A DNA stretch of 46,828 bases from positions 1-46,828 of the forward strand of contig DXFZ01000088.1 of the NCBI GenBank assembly GCA_019114175.1. Reading direction: 5' to 3'. Shown here piece by piece: positions 27,792 through 35,466 of this stretch. The stretch is from Candidatus Corynebacterium gallistercoris. Its GTDB lineage: Bacteria; Actinomycetota; Actinomycetes; Mycobacteriales; Mycobacteriaceae. Position 1 is the stretch's first letter; each line of letters starts with the position of its first letter. The position numbers and the translations under genes were made by a program. Under the pieces are notes generated by a model. That model was given only the letters and a program-made list of their open reading frames with translations. It was not told where the DNA came from and did no database searches.

Positions 27792-28577
27792 CTATCCCTG
27801 GATCGGTAGGGAATCCACCCCGCCGATGCGGCTGAAGGGCAGCATGATGAACTCCACGCGGCCGACAACGTTGTCCACCGGGATCGTCCCCTGGTGCTCG
27901 TCCCCGATGTGTGCCCGGGAGTCCAAGGAATTCGTGCGGTTATCGCCCATCATCCACAGTGAATCCTCTGGCACGGTGATGGGGCCGAAGTACTGGCCTT
28001 GACACTCAGCTGACCCGCTGGTGGGGTCGATCGGATTGACCGGCGGGGTCATGGTGAAACTGTCATCGACCTTTTTGCCATCCACCATGATCCCGGGGTC
28101 GCCCTCTTGGCACTGCACGGTCTGTCCGCCGGTGGCCACAACGCGCTTGACCAGCGTGTTCTCATCGGGAGCCACGATTCCGATCATGCTGCCTGCGTTC
28201 TGCAGCCCGCGAATCACATCATTGCTAGAACGCTTCGTGGTGAACCCTTCATTCCAGGAGTCCGTCCCTACGAAGACAATGACATCTCCGGGCTCCGGAG
28301 TCTTATCCCCCCGGTAGGCCAACTTGTTGACGAAGATGCGGTCTGGGGTGCATCCCGCGCAACCGTGGAGGGTGGGCTCCATCGATTCCGAGGGGATGAG
28401 GTAGAGCCTGCCCACAAACGTGTTAAATGCCCCCAGGATGAGCATGGTCACCACGATGATGATGGGCATTTCCACCCACCACGGGTAGGTCTTCTTTTTC
28501 TTCTTCGCCGTGGCCTCTGCCGCCGGTTCGGCGGGGGTGGTGCGCTGCGGGTGGTCTGACATGCTCGGTTCGTTCAC
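27792..28577 (-). CDS. lepB: signal peptidase I
   Basis: Membrane-bound serine protease that removes signal peptides from exported proteins. The 261-residue protein has a Lys-rich cytoplasmic N-terminus, one membrane segment (about 36-58), the nucleophile Ser65 in SESMEPTL and general base Lys144 in LVKRVVATGGQ. Downstream are MGDNRTNSLDSR and a C-terminal VGRVEFIMLPFSRIG. Start GTG 28577 has TAGGGT eight bases upstream, so the mRNA could be leaderless; ATG 28562 is the alternative. It lies between rplS and rnhB, as in related genomes. Confidence 0.93.
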   Translation of the reverse strand: MNEPSMSDHPQRTTPAEPAAEATAKKKKKTYPWWVEMPIIIVVTMLILGAFNTFVGRLYLIPSESMEPTLHGCAGCTPDRIFVNKLAYRGDKTPEPGDVIVFVGTDSWNEGFTTKRSSNDVIRGLQNAGSMIGIVAPDENTLVKRVVATGGQTVQCQEGDPGIMVDGKKVDDSFTMTPPVNPIDPTSGSAECQGQYFGPITVPEDSLWMMGDNRTNSLDSRAHIGDEHQGTIPVDNVVGRVEFIMLPFSRIGGVDSLPIQG

Positions 28578-28585
28578 AGAGATCT

Positions 28586-28591
28586 ACCCTA
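28586..28591 (-). promoter_or_regulatory. candidate -10 element for a leaderless lepB mRNA
   Basis: TAGGGT on the minus strand ends eight bases before the lepB GTG at 28577, the spacing expected if transcription begins on the start codon. No Shine-Dalgarno precedes this GTG. Confidence 0.35.
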
Positions 28592-28621
28592 GCAGCTCCG
28601 GGCTGCCTTATATACGACGAA

Positions 28622-28660
28622 ACCCAGCCACCTGGCTGCTTGATAGCCAGGTGGCTGGGT
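28622..28660 (-). terminator. terminator hairpin downstream of rplS
   Basis: ACCCAGCCACCTGGCT and AGCCAGGTGGCTGGGT form a perfect 16-bp stem with a seven-base loop, 45 bases after the rplS stop. The minus strand continues TTTCGTCG, so the U-tract is short, but the stem is very stable. Confidence 0.85.
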
Positions 28661-28704
28661 GGTGCCTCGCGCGATCCAGTGCGACCGCGCTCCGAGGGTG
28701 ACGC

Positions 28705-29046
28705 TTAGCGCTTTTCCTTGATCTTGGCTGCCTTGCCGCGCAGGTTGCGCAGGTAGTACAGCTTCGCACGGCGGACCTTGCCGCGGGTCAGAACGTCGAT
28801 GTGATCGATGTTCGGGGAGTGCACCGGGAAGGTACGCTCCACGCCGATACCGAAGGAGATCTTGCGGACGGTGAAGGTCTCGCGGATGCCGGAGTTCTGG
28901 CGGCGAATCACAACACCACGGAACACCTGGATACGGGACTTGCTGCCCTCGATCACCTTCACGTGCACGTCAACGGTATCGCCGGCGCGGAACTCTGGCA
29001 GGTCGGTGCGCAGCTGTGCTGCATCTACCTTGTCAAGAATATGCAT
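28705..29046 (-). CDS. rplS: 50S ribosomal protein L19
   Basis: Protein of 113 residues, the usual length. Conserved features are [67 protein letters not shown] and the C-terminal [22 protein letters not shown]. It sits at the 30S-50S interface. TAAGGA lies a few bases before the ATG. In many bacteria rplS follows trmD and rimM directly; here these genes are about 15 kb away, with tex, iron and choline genes in between. Confidence 0.97.
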   Translation of the reverse strand: MHILDKVDAAQLRTDLPEFRAGDTVDVHVKVIEGSKSRIQVFRGVVIRRQNSGIRETFTVRKISFGIGVERTFPVHSPNIDHIDVLTRGKVRRAKLYYLRNLRGKAAKIKEKR

Positions 29047-29164
29047 GGAAAATCCTTAGCTTGGTCTGGATAGAGGATCCACGCGGCTTTTCACCACGTC
29101 TCGGTGCGCCTACGGGTTCATACCCACAACATGATTAACTGCAGTAGTATGCCATCGATTGCAC
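29047..29164 (-). promoter_or_regulatory. rplS upstream region (promoter and leader)
   Basis: The 118 bases between the tex stop and the rplS start should contain the rplS promoter and 5' leader, since rplS is followed by its own terminator. No recognisable riboswitch or strong terminator was seen in it. Confidence 0.4.
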
Positions 29165-31468
29165 CTATCGTCCAAATCCGGCTTTCTTCAGCGCGTCAGC
29201 CATCGAACCTCCGGCCGGCGCCGGCTTGTTTTTCTTTTTTTGTGGGGCGACGCCACCCTTACGCCTCTTCTCCCCCGGCTTTTCCGAGGGTTCGTCACGC
29301 AAGCGCAGGCTCAAGCTGATGCGCTGACGCGCAACATCAACGTCCATCACCTTGACCTTGACCACTTGACCGGAGGAGACGACCTCATGGGGGTCTCGCA
29401 CGAACTTCTCGGACATGGCGGACACGTGCACCAAGCCATCCTGGTGGACCCCGATGTCCACAAAGGCACCGAAAGCGGCAACGTTGGTCACCGTGCCTTC
29501 AAGGATCATGCCCGGCTTCAGGTCCTTCACCTCTTCAACCCCGTCAGCGAGCTTCGCAGTGGTGAAGGTTGGGCGGGGGTCTCTGCCAGGTTTATCCAGT
29601 TCCGAGAGCACGTCTGTGACCGTGGGGACACCGAATTGCTCCGTGGCGAACCGCTTGGGGTCCAATGAAGTCAGGACGGCGGAGTTCCCCAGCAATTTAT
29701 CTACTGGATAACCGGTCTGGTCTGTGATCGTCCGCACCAACGGGTAGGCCTCAGGGTGCACTGCAGAGCCATCCAGGGGGTCTTCGCCGCCGTTGATGCG
29801 CAGAAAGCCAGCAGCCTGCTCGAATGCCTTGGGCCCCAGACGTGGCACCTTGAGCAGTTCCTTCCTCGTCTTGAACGCACCGTTCTCGTCGCGGTAGGTG
29901 ACGATGTTGTCTGCGATGGTGGGAGTCACACCTGCCACGCGGCGCAATAAGGGCGCGGAGGCGGAATTGACGTCCACCCCAACTGAGTTCACTGCGTCTT
30001 CCACAACCGCGTCCAGCCCCTGGGCCAGAAGCGTCTGGTTGATATCGTGCTGGTACTGCCCCACGCCGATGGACTTGGGATCGATCTTCACCAGTTCAGC
30101 CAGCGGGTCTTGCAAGCGGCGGGCGATGCTCACCGCACCACGCAAGGACACATCCATCTCTGGGAACTCGGCCGCAGCCACCTCGGAGGCGGAATACACA
30201 GACGCGCCAGCTTCGGAGACGATCACGGACTGCGGCTTCTTCCCGCCCGCATCGGCGATGTCCTGCGCTACCTGCTTGGCCAGCTTCTCCGTCTCCCGGC
30301 TTGCCGTGCCGTTCCCCACGGCCAACAGCTCCACCCCGTGCCGGGCGGTGAGACCAGCGAGGACCCTGCGGGCCTCCTCCCACTTACCCGCACCAGTGTG
30401 GGGGTAGACCACCACCGTGTCCAGCACCTTTCCGGTGGGGTCCACCACCGCGCACTTCACGCCGTTCCGGTAGCCCGGATCCAGGCCCAGCGTCGCCCGC
30501 TGGCCAGCGGGCGCGGCCAGCAACAGGTCCTTTAGGTTCCGCTGGAAAACGGTCACGGCCTGCTGGTCAGCCTTCTCCTTGAGCTTCATGCGCACGTCCA
30601 CCGCAGAACTGATGGAGAGCTTCGTCCGCCAGGCATAGCGGACGCAGGCAGCTCGGAACTTATCGCACGCATCGCCGGCGGGCAGGATCCCGGTCCGCTC
30701 CGCGATGAGGCCCTGGTAGAACTCATCGTCTTCGCCTGGGCTCAGAGTCAGGTTCAGAACTCCTTCTTGTTCACCACGGAACAATGCCAAAATACGGTGG
30801 CTCGGTAGCGCCTCAAAGGGTTCATCGAACTCAAAGTAATCCCTAAACTTAGCGCCCTGGTCTTCCTTGCCCTCGACCACTGTGGCGACGATTTTTCCAC
30901 GGGAGCTGAACTCTTGACGGATTTCACCGACGAGATCCGCGTTGGTAGCAATATCGTCAATGACGATGGCGCGCGCACCCTGAATTGCGGCGGCGCCGTC
31001 GCTAAATGAATCACTAACAAACGATGCGGCGACCTCCATAGGATCCCGATCCGTACCCTGCAACAGAATGTCAGCCAACTCCCCCAGGCCGGCCTCACGA
31101 GCGATGGTCGCCTTGGTACGGCGAGTAGTCTTGTACGGCAGGTACAGGTCCTCCAGGCGCGCCTTCGATTCCACGGTGAGAATCTGCTGCTTGAGCTCAT
31201 CGGTCAGCCTGCCCTGGCTCTCAATGGCTTTCAGGACGGTGGCGCGCCGCTCATCGAGCTCGCGCAGATACCCCAGGCGCTGCTCCACCTGGCGCAACTG
31301 GGAGTCATCGAGACCCTCGGTGAGCTCCTTACGGTAGCGGGCAATAAACGGAACAGTGGCGCCACCATCCAACATTTCGATGGCCGCACGGACTTGCTGG
31401 CTAGCTACGCCGGTGAGCTCATCGGCGATGATCCGGGCAAGATTTTCAAGGCTCGTGGGGTTATGCAT
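29165..31468 (-). CDS. tex: Tex family S1 RNA-binding transcription accessory protein
   Basis: Soluble protein of 767 residues from ATG 31468. Domain order: N-terminal Tex helical domain (about 1-190, FIARYRKELTEGLDDSQLRQVEQRL, LEDLYLPYK), YqgF-like RNase-H fold (about 320-450, LGLDPGYRNGVKCAVVD, AVGNGTASRETEKLAK), helix-hairpin-helix units (SVGVDVNSASAPLLRRVAG, KTRKELLKVPRLGPKAFEQAAGFLRI), and a C-terminal S1 domain (LKPGMILEGTVTNVAAFGAFVDIGVHQDGLVH), ending in a basic, Lys-rich tail. Tex is related to eukaryotic Spt6 and binds nucleic acid and RNA polymerase complexes. A possible longer start to 31576 is unsupported; TAGAAT lies seven bases before the ATG. Confidence 0.93.
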   Translation of the reverse strand: MHNPTSLENLARIIADELTGVASQQVRAAIEMLDGGATVPFIARYRKELTEGLDDSQLRQVEQRLGYLRELDERRATVLKAIESQGRLTDELKQQILTVESKARLEDLYLPYKTTRRTKATIAREAGLGELADILLQGTDRDPMEVAASFVSDSFSDGAAAIQGARAIVIDDIATNADLVGEIRQEFSSRGKIVATVVEGKEDQGAKFRDYFEFDEPFEALPSHRILALFRGEQEGVLNLTLSPGEDDEFYQGLIAERTGILPAGDACDKFRAACVRYAWRTKLSISSAVDVRMKLKEKADQQAVTVFQRNLKDLLLAAPAGQRATLGLDPGYRNGVKCAVVDPTGKVLDTVVVYPHTGAGKWEEARRVLAGLTARHGVELLAVGNGTASRETEKLAKQVAQDIADAGGKKPQSVIVSEAGASVYSASEVAAAEFPEMDVSLRGAVSIARRLQDPLAELVKIDPKSIGVGQYQHDINQTLLAQGLDAVVEDAVNSVGVDVNSASAPLLRRVAGVTPTIADNIVTYRDENGAFKTRKELLKVPRLGPKAFEQAAGFLRINGGEDPLDGSAVHPEAYPLVRTITDQTGYPVDKLLGNSAVLTSLDPKRFATEQFGVPTVTDVLSELDKPGRDPRPTFTTAKLADGVEEVKDLKPGMILEGTVTNVAAFGAFVDIGVHQDGLVHVSAMSEKFVRDPHEVVSSGQVVKVKVMDVDVARQRISLSLRLRDEPSEKPGEKRRKGGVAPQKKKNKPAPAGGSMADALKKAGFGR

Positions 31469-31475
31469 TGGATCA

Positions 31476-31481
31476 ATTCTA
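31476..31481 (-). promoter_or_regulatory. candidate -10 element for a leaderless tex mRNA
   Basis: TAGAAT on the minus strand is separated by seven bases from the tex ATG (31468), and no Shine-Dalgarno sequence precedes the ATG. Transcription starting at the A of ATG would give a leaderless mRNA, common in corynebacteria. Confidence 0.5.
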
Positions 31482-31621
31482 GTTGGCGGCAGTGCGGGCG
31501 AGGCACACCAGGTGAGGCAGACATGCATGGAATTTGGGACGGGAGGGGCGGCGAGATGAGGGGCGGTTACCCCCACAGACGAAGCTAAGACAAACTTAAA
31601 CTTGCATGGGCGTCAAAGGTA

Positions 31622-31651
31622 GCTTAATTTAAGCATTGGTTAACCAAGGCT
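31622..31651. promoter_or_regulatory. two adjoining palindromes, candidate DtxR operator of the iron importer
   Basis: GCTTAATTTAAGC (31622-31634) is palindromic around a single T. It adjoins AGCATTGGTTAACCAAGGCT (31632-31651), which is palindromic apart from one pair and has a perfect TTGGTTAACCAA core. The 19 bases 31630-31648 agree with the DtxR consensus TWAGGTTAGSCTAACCTWA at 13 positions by eye. The site lies about 80 bases before the start of the iron-binding lipoprotein, close to a weak -35/-10 pair (TTGCAT, TTAATT), where an iron-loaded repressor could block transcription. Confidence 0.5.
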
Positions 31652-31728
31652 ACGTAGGCCACTGACAATGCCAGTCGGTTGTCCTGCCGCACACGCGCAG
31701 GCCAACCCCCTGACTCAAGAAGGACCCC

Positions 31729-32784
31729 ATGTCTCGAACATTTGCCAAGTCCGGCGGATTCATCGTCGCAGCTACCGGCGCCGCACTCATCCTCTCCGGC
31801 TGCGCCAGCGCTGACGACAACAACTCTTCCGCAGAATCCACCACTGCAGAGGCCAAGGTGACCAGCCTGGTTGTGTACTCCGGCCGCAACGAGGAACTGA
31901 TCCAGCCGCTCATCGACAAGTTCGAAGCGAGCCACGACATCAAGGTGGACGTGCGCTACGGCAAGACCACCGAAATGGCCGCCACCATCCTCGAAGAGGG
32001 CAAGGACTCCCCCGCTGAGGTCTTCCTCTCCCAGGATGCCGGCGCACTGGGTGCCGTGGCCGGCCAGGACCTCCTAGTGAAGCTGCCGAACGACGTCACC
32101 AGCCTGGTTGCCGAGGACTACACCTCCAAGGATGGTTCCTGGGTGGGCCTGACCGGCCGCGCACGCGTGGCTGCCTATGACTCCGAAGATCTGAAGGCAG
32201 ACGAGGTTCCGGCCGATGTTCACGAACTGACCAAGCCAGAGTGGAAGGGCAAGGTGGGCATCGCCCCCGGTAACGCATCCTTCCAGTCTTTCGTCACCGC
32301 CATGCGTGTGATGGAGGGCGAGGACGCTGCCCGCGAATGGCTGCAGGGTCTGAAGGACAACGATGTCCAGATCTTCGGCAAGAACGGTGAAATCCTGGAG
32401 GCCGTCAACAACGGTTCCCTGCCGGTGGGCCTGATCAACCACTACTACTGGGCACGGTCTGAGTCTGACCCCAAGGATCAGCGCGCCCAGCTGAAGTTCG
32501 GCGAGGCCGGCACCGTCTCCGCCCTGGTGAACGTCACCGGCGCTGGCATCCTGCCGGCCGGCGAAAACTCTGAGGCCGCCATGGAGTTCGTGAAGTTCCT
32601 GCTCTCCGAGGAAGGCCAGAAGTACTTCCTGGAGGAGACCGCTGAGTACCCACTGGTTGAGGGCATGGGCACTCCTGCCGATGTTCCACCGCTGGAGGAC
32701 CTGGGCGGTCCGGACATCAACCTGTCTGACCTGGACAGCCTGGAGGAGACCGTCCAGCTGATCACCGAAGTTGGGCTGCTCTAA
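31729..32784 (+). CDS. ferric iron ABC transporter substrate-binding lipoprotein (FbpA-like)
   Basis: Extracytoplasmic lipoprotein of 351 residues. The signal ends in LILSGC with lipidated Cys25, followed by an Asp/Asn/Ser-rich linker. The mature part starts LVVYSGRNEELIQPLIDKFE, the typical entry of Fe(3+)-binding periplasmic-binding proteins. RYGKTTEMAATILEEG follows, and the adjacent tyrosines Tyr239/Tyr240 in LINHYYWARSE match the iron-coordinating YY pair of the FbpA/FutA group. GAAGGA five bases before the ATG supports the start. It is the first gene of a three-gene importer with a fused permease and an ATPase, under a candidate DtxR site. Confidence 0.9.
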   Translation: MSRTFAKSGGFIVAATGAALILSGCASADDNNSSAESTTAEAKVTSLVVYSGRNEELIQPLIDKFEASHDIKVDVRYGKTTEMAATILEEGKDSPAEVFLSQDAGALGAVAGQDLLVKLPNDVTSLVAEDYTSKDGSWVGLTGRARVAAYDSEDLKADEVPADVHELTKPEWKGKVGIAPGNASFQSFVTAMRVMEGEDAAREWLQGLKDNDVQIFGKNGEILEAVNNGSLPVGLINHYYWARSESDPKDQRAQLKFGEAGTVSALVNVTGAGILPAGENSEAAMEFVKFLLSEEGQKYFLEETAEYPLVEGMGTPADVPPLEDLGGPDINLSDLDSLEETVQLITEVGLL

Positions 32785-32834
32785 GGCGCTGCCCGCCCAC
32801 ACAAGTTGAGGACCCTGCCTAAACGCATACCTAC

Positions 32835-34421
32835 ATGAGCTCTGCTGACCTGCATAATCCGCACGCTCCGCAAACCGCGCACCATGAAAGGCCTACCAAT
32901 GGGCCTTCCGTGGTGCTCTTCGCGTTATCCGCGCTGGTGGGCGCCAGCACGGTGGTGCCTTTTATTCTTCTGATTACCCAGTCCATCAGCGGTGGCTGGG
33001 AGAAGTTTGAAACGTTTCTCTTCCGCCCGCGGACTGTTGAATTGTTCATCAATTCCGTGCTGCTCACAGTGACCGTTAGCGCATGCTGCTTGGTGCTGGG
33101 TGTGGTGCTGGCGTGGATCATCGCCACCTTCCGCCTTCCGGGCAAACGCTGGCTCATCGTCTTGAGCTGTCTCCCCCTAGCAGTGCCCTCATACATCGGC
33201 ACCCTGGCATTGTTGTCAGCATTCCCCCACCTGACCGGCTTTGTCCCACTTGTCATTGCCATGACGCTCACCTCCGTGCCCTTGGTGACCATTCCCGTGC
33301 TCGGCGCCCTGGCCTTGACGAACAGGGACATCACGGACGCCGCGCGCACGCTGGGGGCAAGCACGTTCAGCGCCTTTTTACGCACCACCGTTCCTCAGAT
33401 TCTTCCCGCGGCAATGTCTGGTGTACTGCTAGTGGCCCTCTACGTGCTCTCGGATTTCGGAGCGCCGGCGATGATGCGCTTTGAGACCCTGACAACTGGT
33501 GTCTACATGGTCTTTTCCAGTTCCTTCAACCGTGCCAACGCTACAGTCATGTCTTTACCCTTGGCTGCGTTGGCCTTGGCGGTTGTTGTGCTGGAGCGAC
33601 GGGTGCGGAAGACGAGCAAATACCATCAGGCTGGAATGACCCAGGCGAATCAGTCGCGCCGCAGCCCAATCGACGTGTCCCGGGGTGCGCAACTTGCCTT
33701 GAGCGGCGTTGTCATCGCTATCAGCGGTTCCGCGATCATCTTCCCCCTTGCCTCCCTGCTGTGGCGCATGAAGGAAGGGACGCGCTACCTGAGCGAAACC
33801 AGCCGCATCGTTGAGGCTAGCGTGTCTTCACTGAGCATCGCGGTCATCGCCGCCACGATTGCCACGCTTGCGGCTATGCCCATTAGCTACCTGGCCGCCC
33901 ACCACCGCAGCCGAGCCGTAGCAGTGGTGGAAGGCGCGCACTTTGTTGGCAACGCACTACCCTCGGTGGTGGTGGCTCTGGCTCTGGTCTCCACCATGTT
34001 GACGCTGTTCAAGGGCAGCTATCAAACGATGGGGGTGCTGCTGGCCGCGTATGTTGTCCTTTACATCTCCAAGACCATCGGCTCCAGCCGCTCCGCCATC
34101 GCCCTGGTTCCCCTCGCAACACAAGATGCCGCCCGCACCCTCGGCCGTGGCCCCATCGCCACGGCCTGTGAAGTGACGCTGCGTGGCAGCCTCCCCGGCA
34201 TCGCTGCGGGGTGGTTGCTGGTTGCAATTGCTGTGATGAAGGAGCTGCCGGTCACCCTCATGCTCCGCCCGATCGGGCTGAACACCCTAGCCACGGAACT
34301 GTGGAGCAAAACGTCCCTGGGCGCCTATGCGTCCGCCGCCCCCATCGGCGTGTTACTAGTCCTCATCGGGATTGTGCCGGCCTGGTGGATGAGTAAGAAT
34401 GTGATCACCCATGTCTCTTAA
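32835..34421 (+). CDS. ferric iron ABC transporter permease (FbpB-like, duplicated permease)
   Basis: Membrane protein of 528 residues built of two homologous binding-protein-dependent permease halves (about 20-255 and 280-525), each with about six membrane segments. Each half carries the EAA coupling loop: DAARTLGASTFSAFLRTTVPQILPA in the first and DAARTLGRGPIATACEVTLRGSLPG in the second. A fused double permease is the standard architecture of FbpB/SfuB ferric iron importers. It lies 50 bases after the binding-protein gene and overlaps the ATPase gene by eleven bases. No strong Shine-Dalgarno is seen before its ATG. Confidence 0.9.
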   Translation: MSSADLHNPHAPQTAHHERPTNGPSVVLFALSALVGASTVVPFILLITQSISGGWEKFETFLFRPRTVELFINSVLLTVTVSACCLVLGVVLAWIIATFRLPGKRWLIVLSCLPLAVPSYIGTLALLSAFPHLTGFVPLVIAMTLTSVPLVTIPVLGALALTNRDITDAARTLGASTFSAFLRTTVPQILPAAMSGVLLVALYVLSDFGAPAMMRFETLTTGVYMVFSSSFNRANATVMSLPLAALALAVVVLERRVRKTSKYHQAGMTQANQSRRSPIDVSRGAQLALSGVVIAISGSAIIFPLASLLWRMKEGTRYLSETSRIVEASVSSLSIAVIAATIATLAAMPISYLAAHHRSRAVAVVEGAHFVGNALPSVVVALALVSTMLTLFKGSYQTMGVLLAAYVVLYISKTIGSSRSAIALVPLATQDAARTLGRGPIATACEVTLRGSLPGIAAGWLLVAIAVMKELPVTLMLRPIGLNTLATELWSKTSLGAYASAAPIGVLLVLIGIVPAWWMSKNVITHVS

Positions 34422-35466
34422 GTGTGAAAATATCTCCGCCCACCACCCCGGAAATAGCACGGCGACGCTGAAAAACGTCAGCCTGTCCGTCCCCACCGGC
34501 GAGATCTGCGCCGTGCTGGGCCCATCGGGAAGCGGCAAGACCACACTCCTCCGCGTCATCGCCGGGCTGCACACCAACTCCAGCGGCGCGGTGATCGTCG
34601 GTGACAAGGATCTCTCCGCTACACCGGTCCAGCACCGCGGTATCGGGGTCGTTCCCCAGCAGGGCGCGTTGTTTGGCCACCTCACCGTGGCCGCGAACAT
34701 CGGCTTCGGTTTGAAGCTGCGCACGCACCGTTCCGCGGTCAAGGATCCCCGTGTCCAGCGCATGCTCACACTGACGGGCATGGCAGAATTCGCGGCCCGC
34801 TACCCCCATCAGCTGTCCGGTGGTCAGCAGCAGCGCGTGGCTCTGGCCCGCGCTCTAGCCCCGGAGCCTCAGGTGCTGTTGTTGGATGAGCCGTTCTCCG
34901 CCCTCGATGCGTCCTTGCGCGAGTCCCTGCGCACCGAAGTGCGAGATTTGCTCCACAGCTTGGGGATCACCGCGCTCCTCATCACCCACGACCGTACCGA
35001 GGCCTTCAGCTTTGCGGACCATGTAGCCCTCCTGCACGACGGCGCAGTGGTGGATTCCGGCACCCCCGTGAGCGTCTACCGGCACCCATCCTGTGCTTGG
35101 TCTGCTTCCTTTTTGGGCGATGCCACACTGCTGCCCTGCTCCCCCTCAGCGCAGGGATCGACCTGCGCACTCGGCGAGCTCACGGTCGCGGAAGGCTGCC
35201 CCGCCCAAGGTTTGGCCGTTGTGCGGCCGGAGATGCTTGAGGTGGAGCTCAGCGGGAACGAAGGGCAAGGAGTACTGGCAACCATCGAGGGCGTTGAACA
35301 CCGCGGTGACAAGCAGGTGCTGCGGCTCACGGTGCCAGAGGCTGGCCGGATGGGCGGCGACGGTGGCGTCGCCATCACAGCCAACGCTGCCCCCTTCCCC
35401 ACCGCAACGGTTGGCACCACCGCGAGCATCTCCGTCAGCGGGCCCGTGCACGTGGTGGCGGGCTAG
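34411..35466 (+). CDS. ferric iron ABC transporter ATP-binding protein (FbpC-like)
   Basis: ATPase of 351 residues. Walker A is GPSGSGKTT (37-45), the Q-loop is in VVPQQGALFGHLTV, the signature is LSGGQQQRVALA (about 136-147), Walker B is VLLLDEPFSALD, and the switch His is in LLITHDRTEAFSFAD. A C-terminal TOBE-like regulatory domain (about 245-350, GLAVVRPEMLEVEL ... VEHRGDKQVLRL) is present, as in FbpC. It is translationally coupled to the permease by overlap. Its TAG stop shares the four bases CTAG with the stop codon of the convergent BCCT transporter gene. Confidence 0.9.
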   Translation: MSLKCENISAHHPGNSTATLKNVSLSVPTGEICAVLGPSGSGKTTLLRVIAGLHTNSSGAVIVGDKDLSATPVQHRGIGVVPQQGALFGHLTVAANIGFGLKLRTHRSAVKDPRVQRMLTLTGMAEFAARYPHQLSGGQQQRVALARALAPEPQVLLLDEPFSALDASLRESLRTEVRDLLHSLGITALLITHDRTEAFSFADHVALLHDGAVVDSGTPVSVYRHPSCAWSASFLGDATLLPCSPSAQGSTCALGELTVAEGCPAQGLAVVRPEMLEVELSGNEGQGVLATIEGVEHRGDKQVLRLTVPEAGRMGGDGGVAITANAAPFPTATVGTTASISVSGPVHVVAG

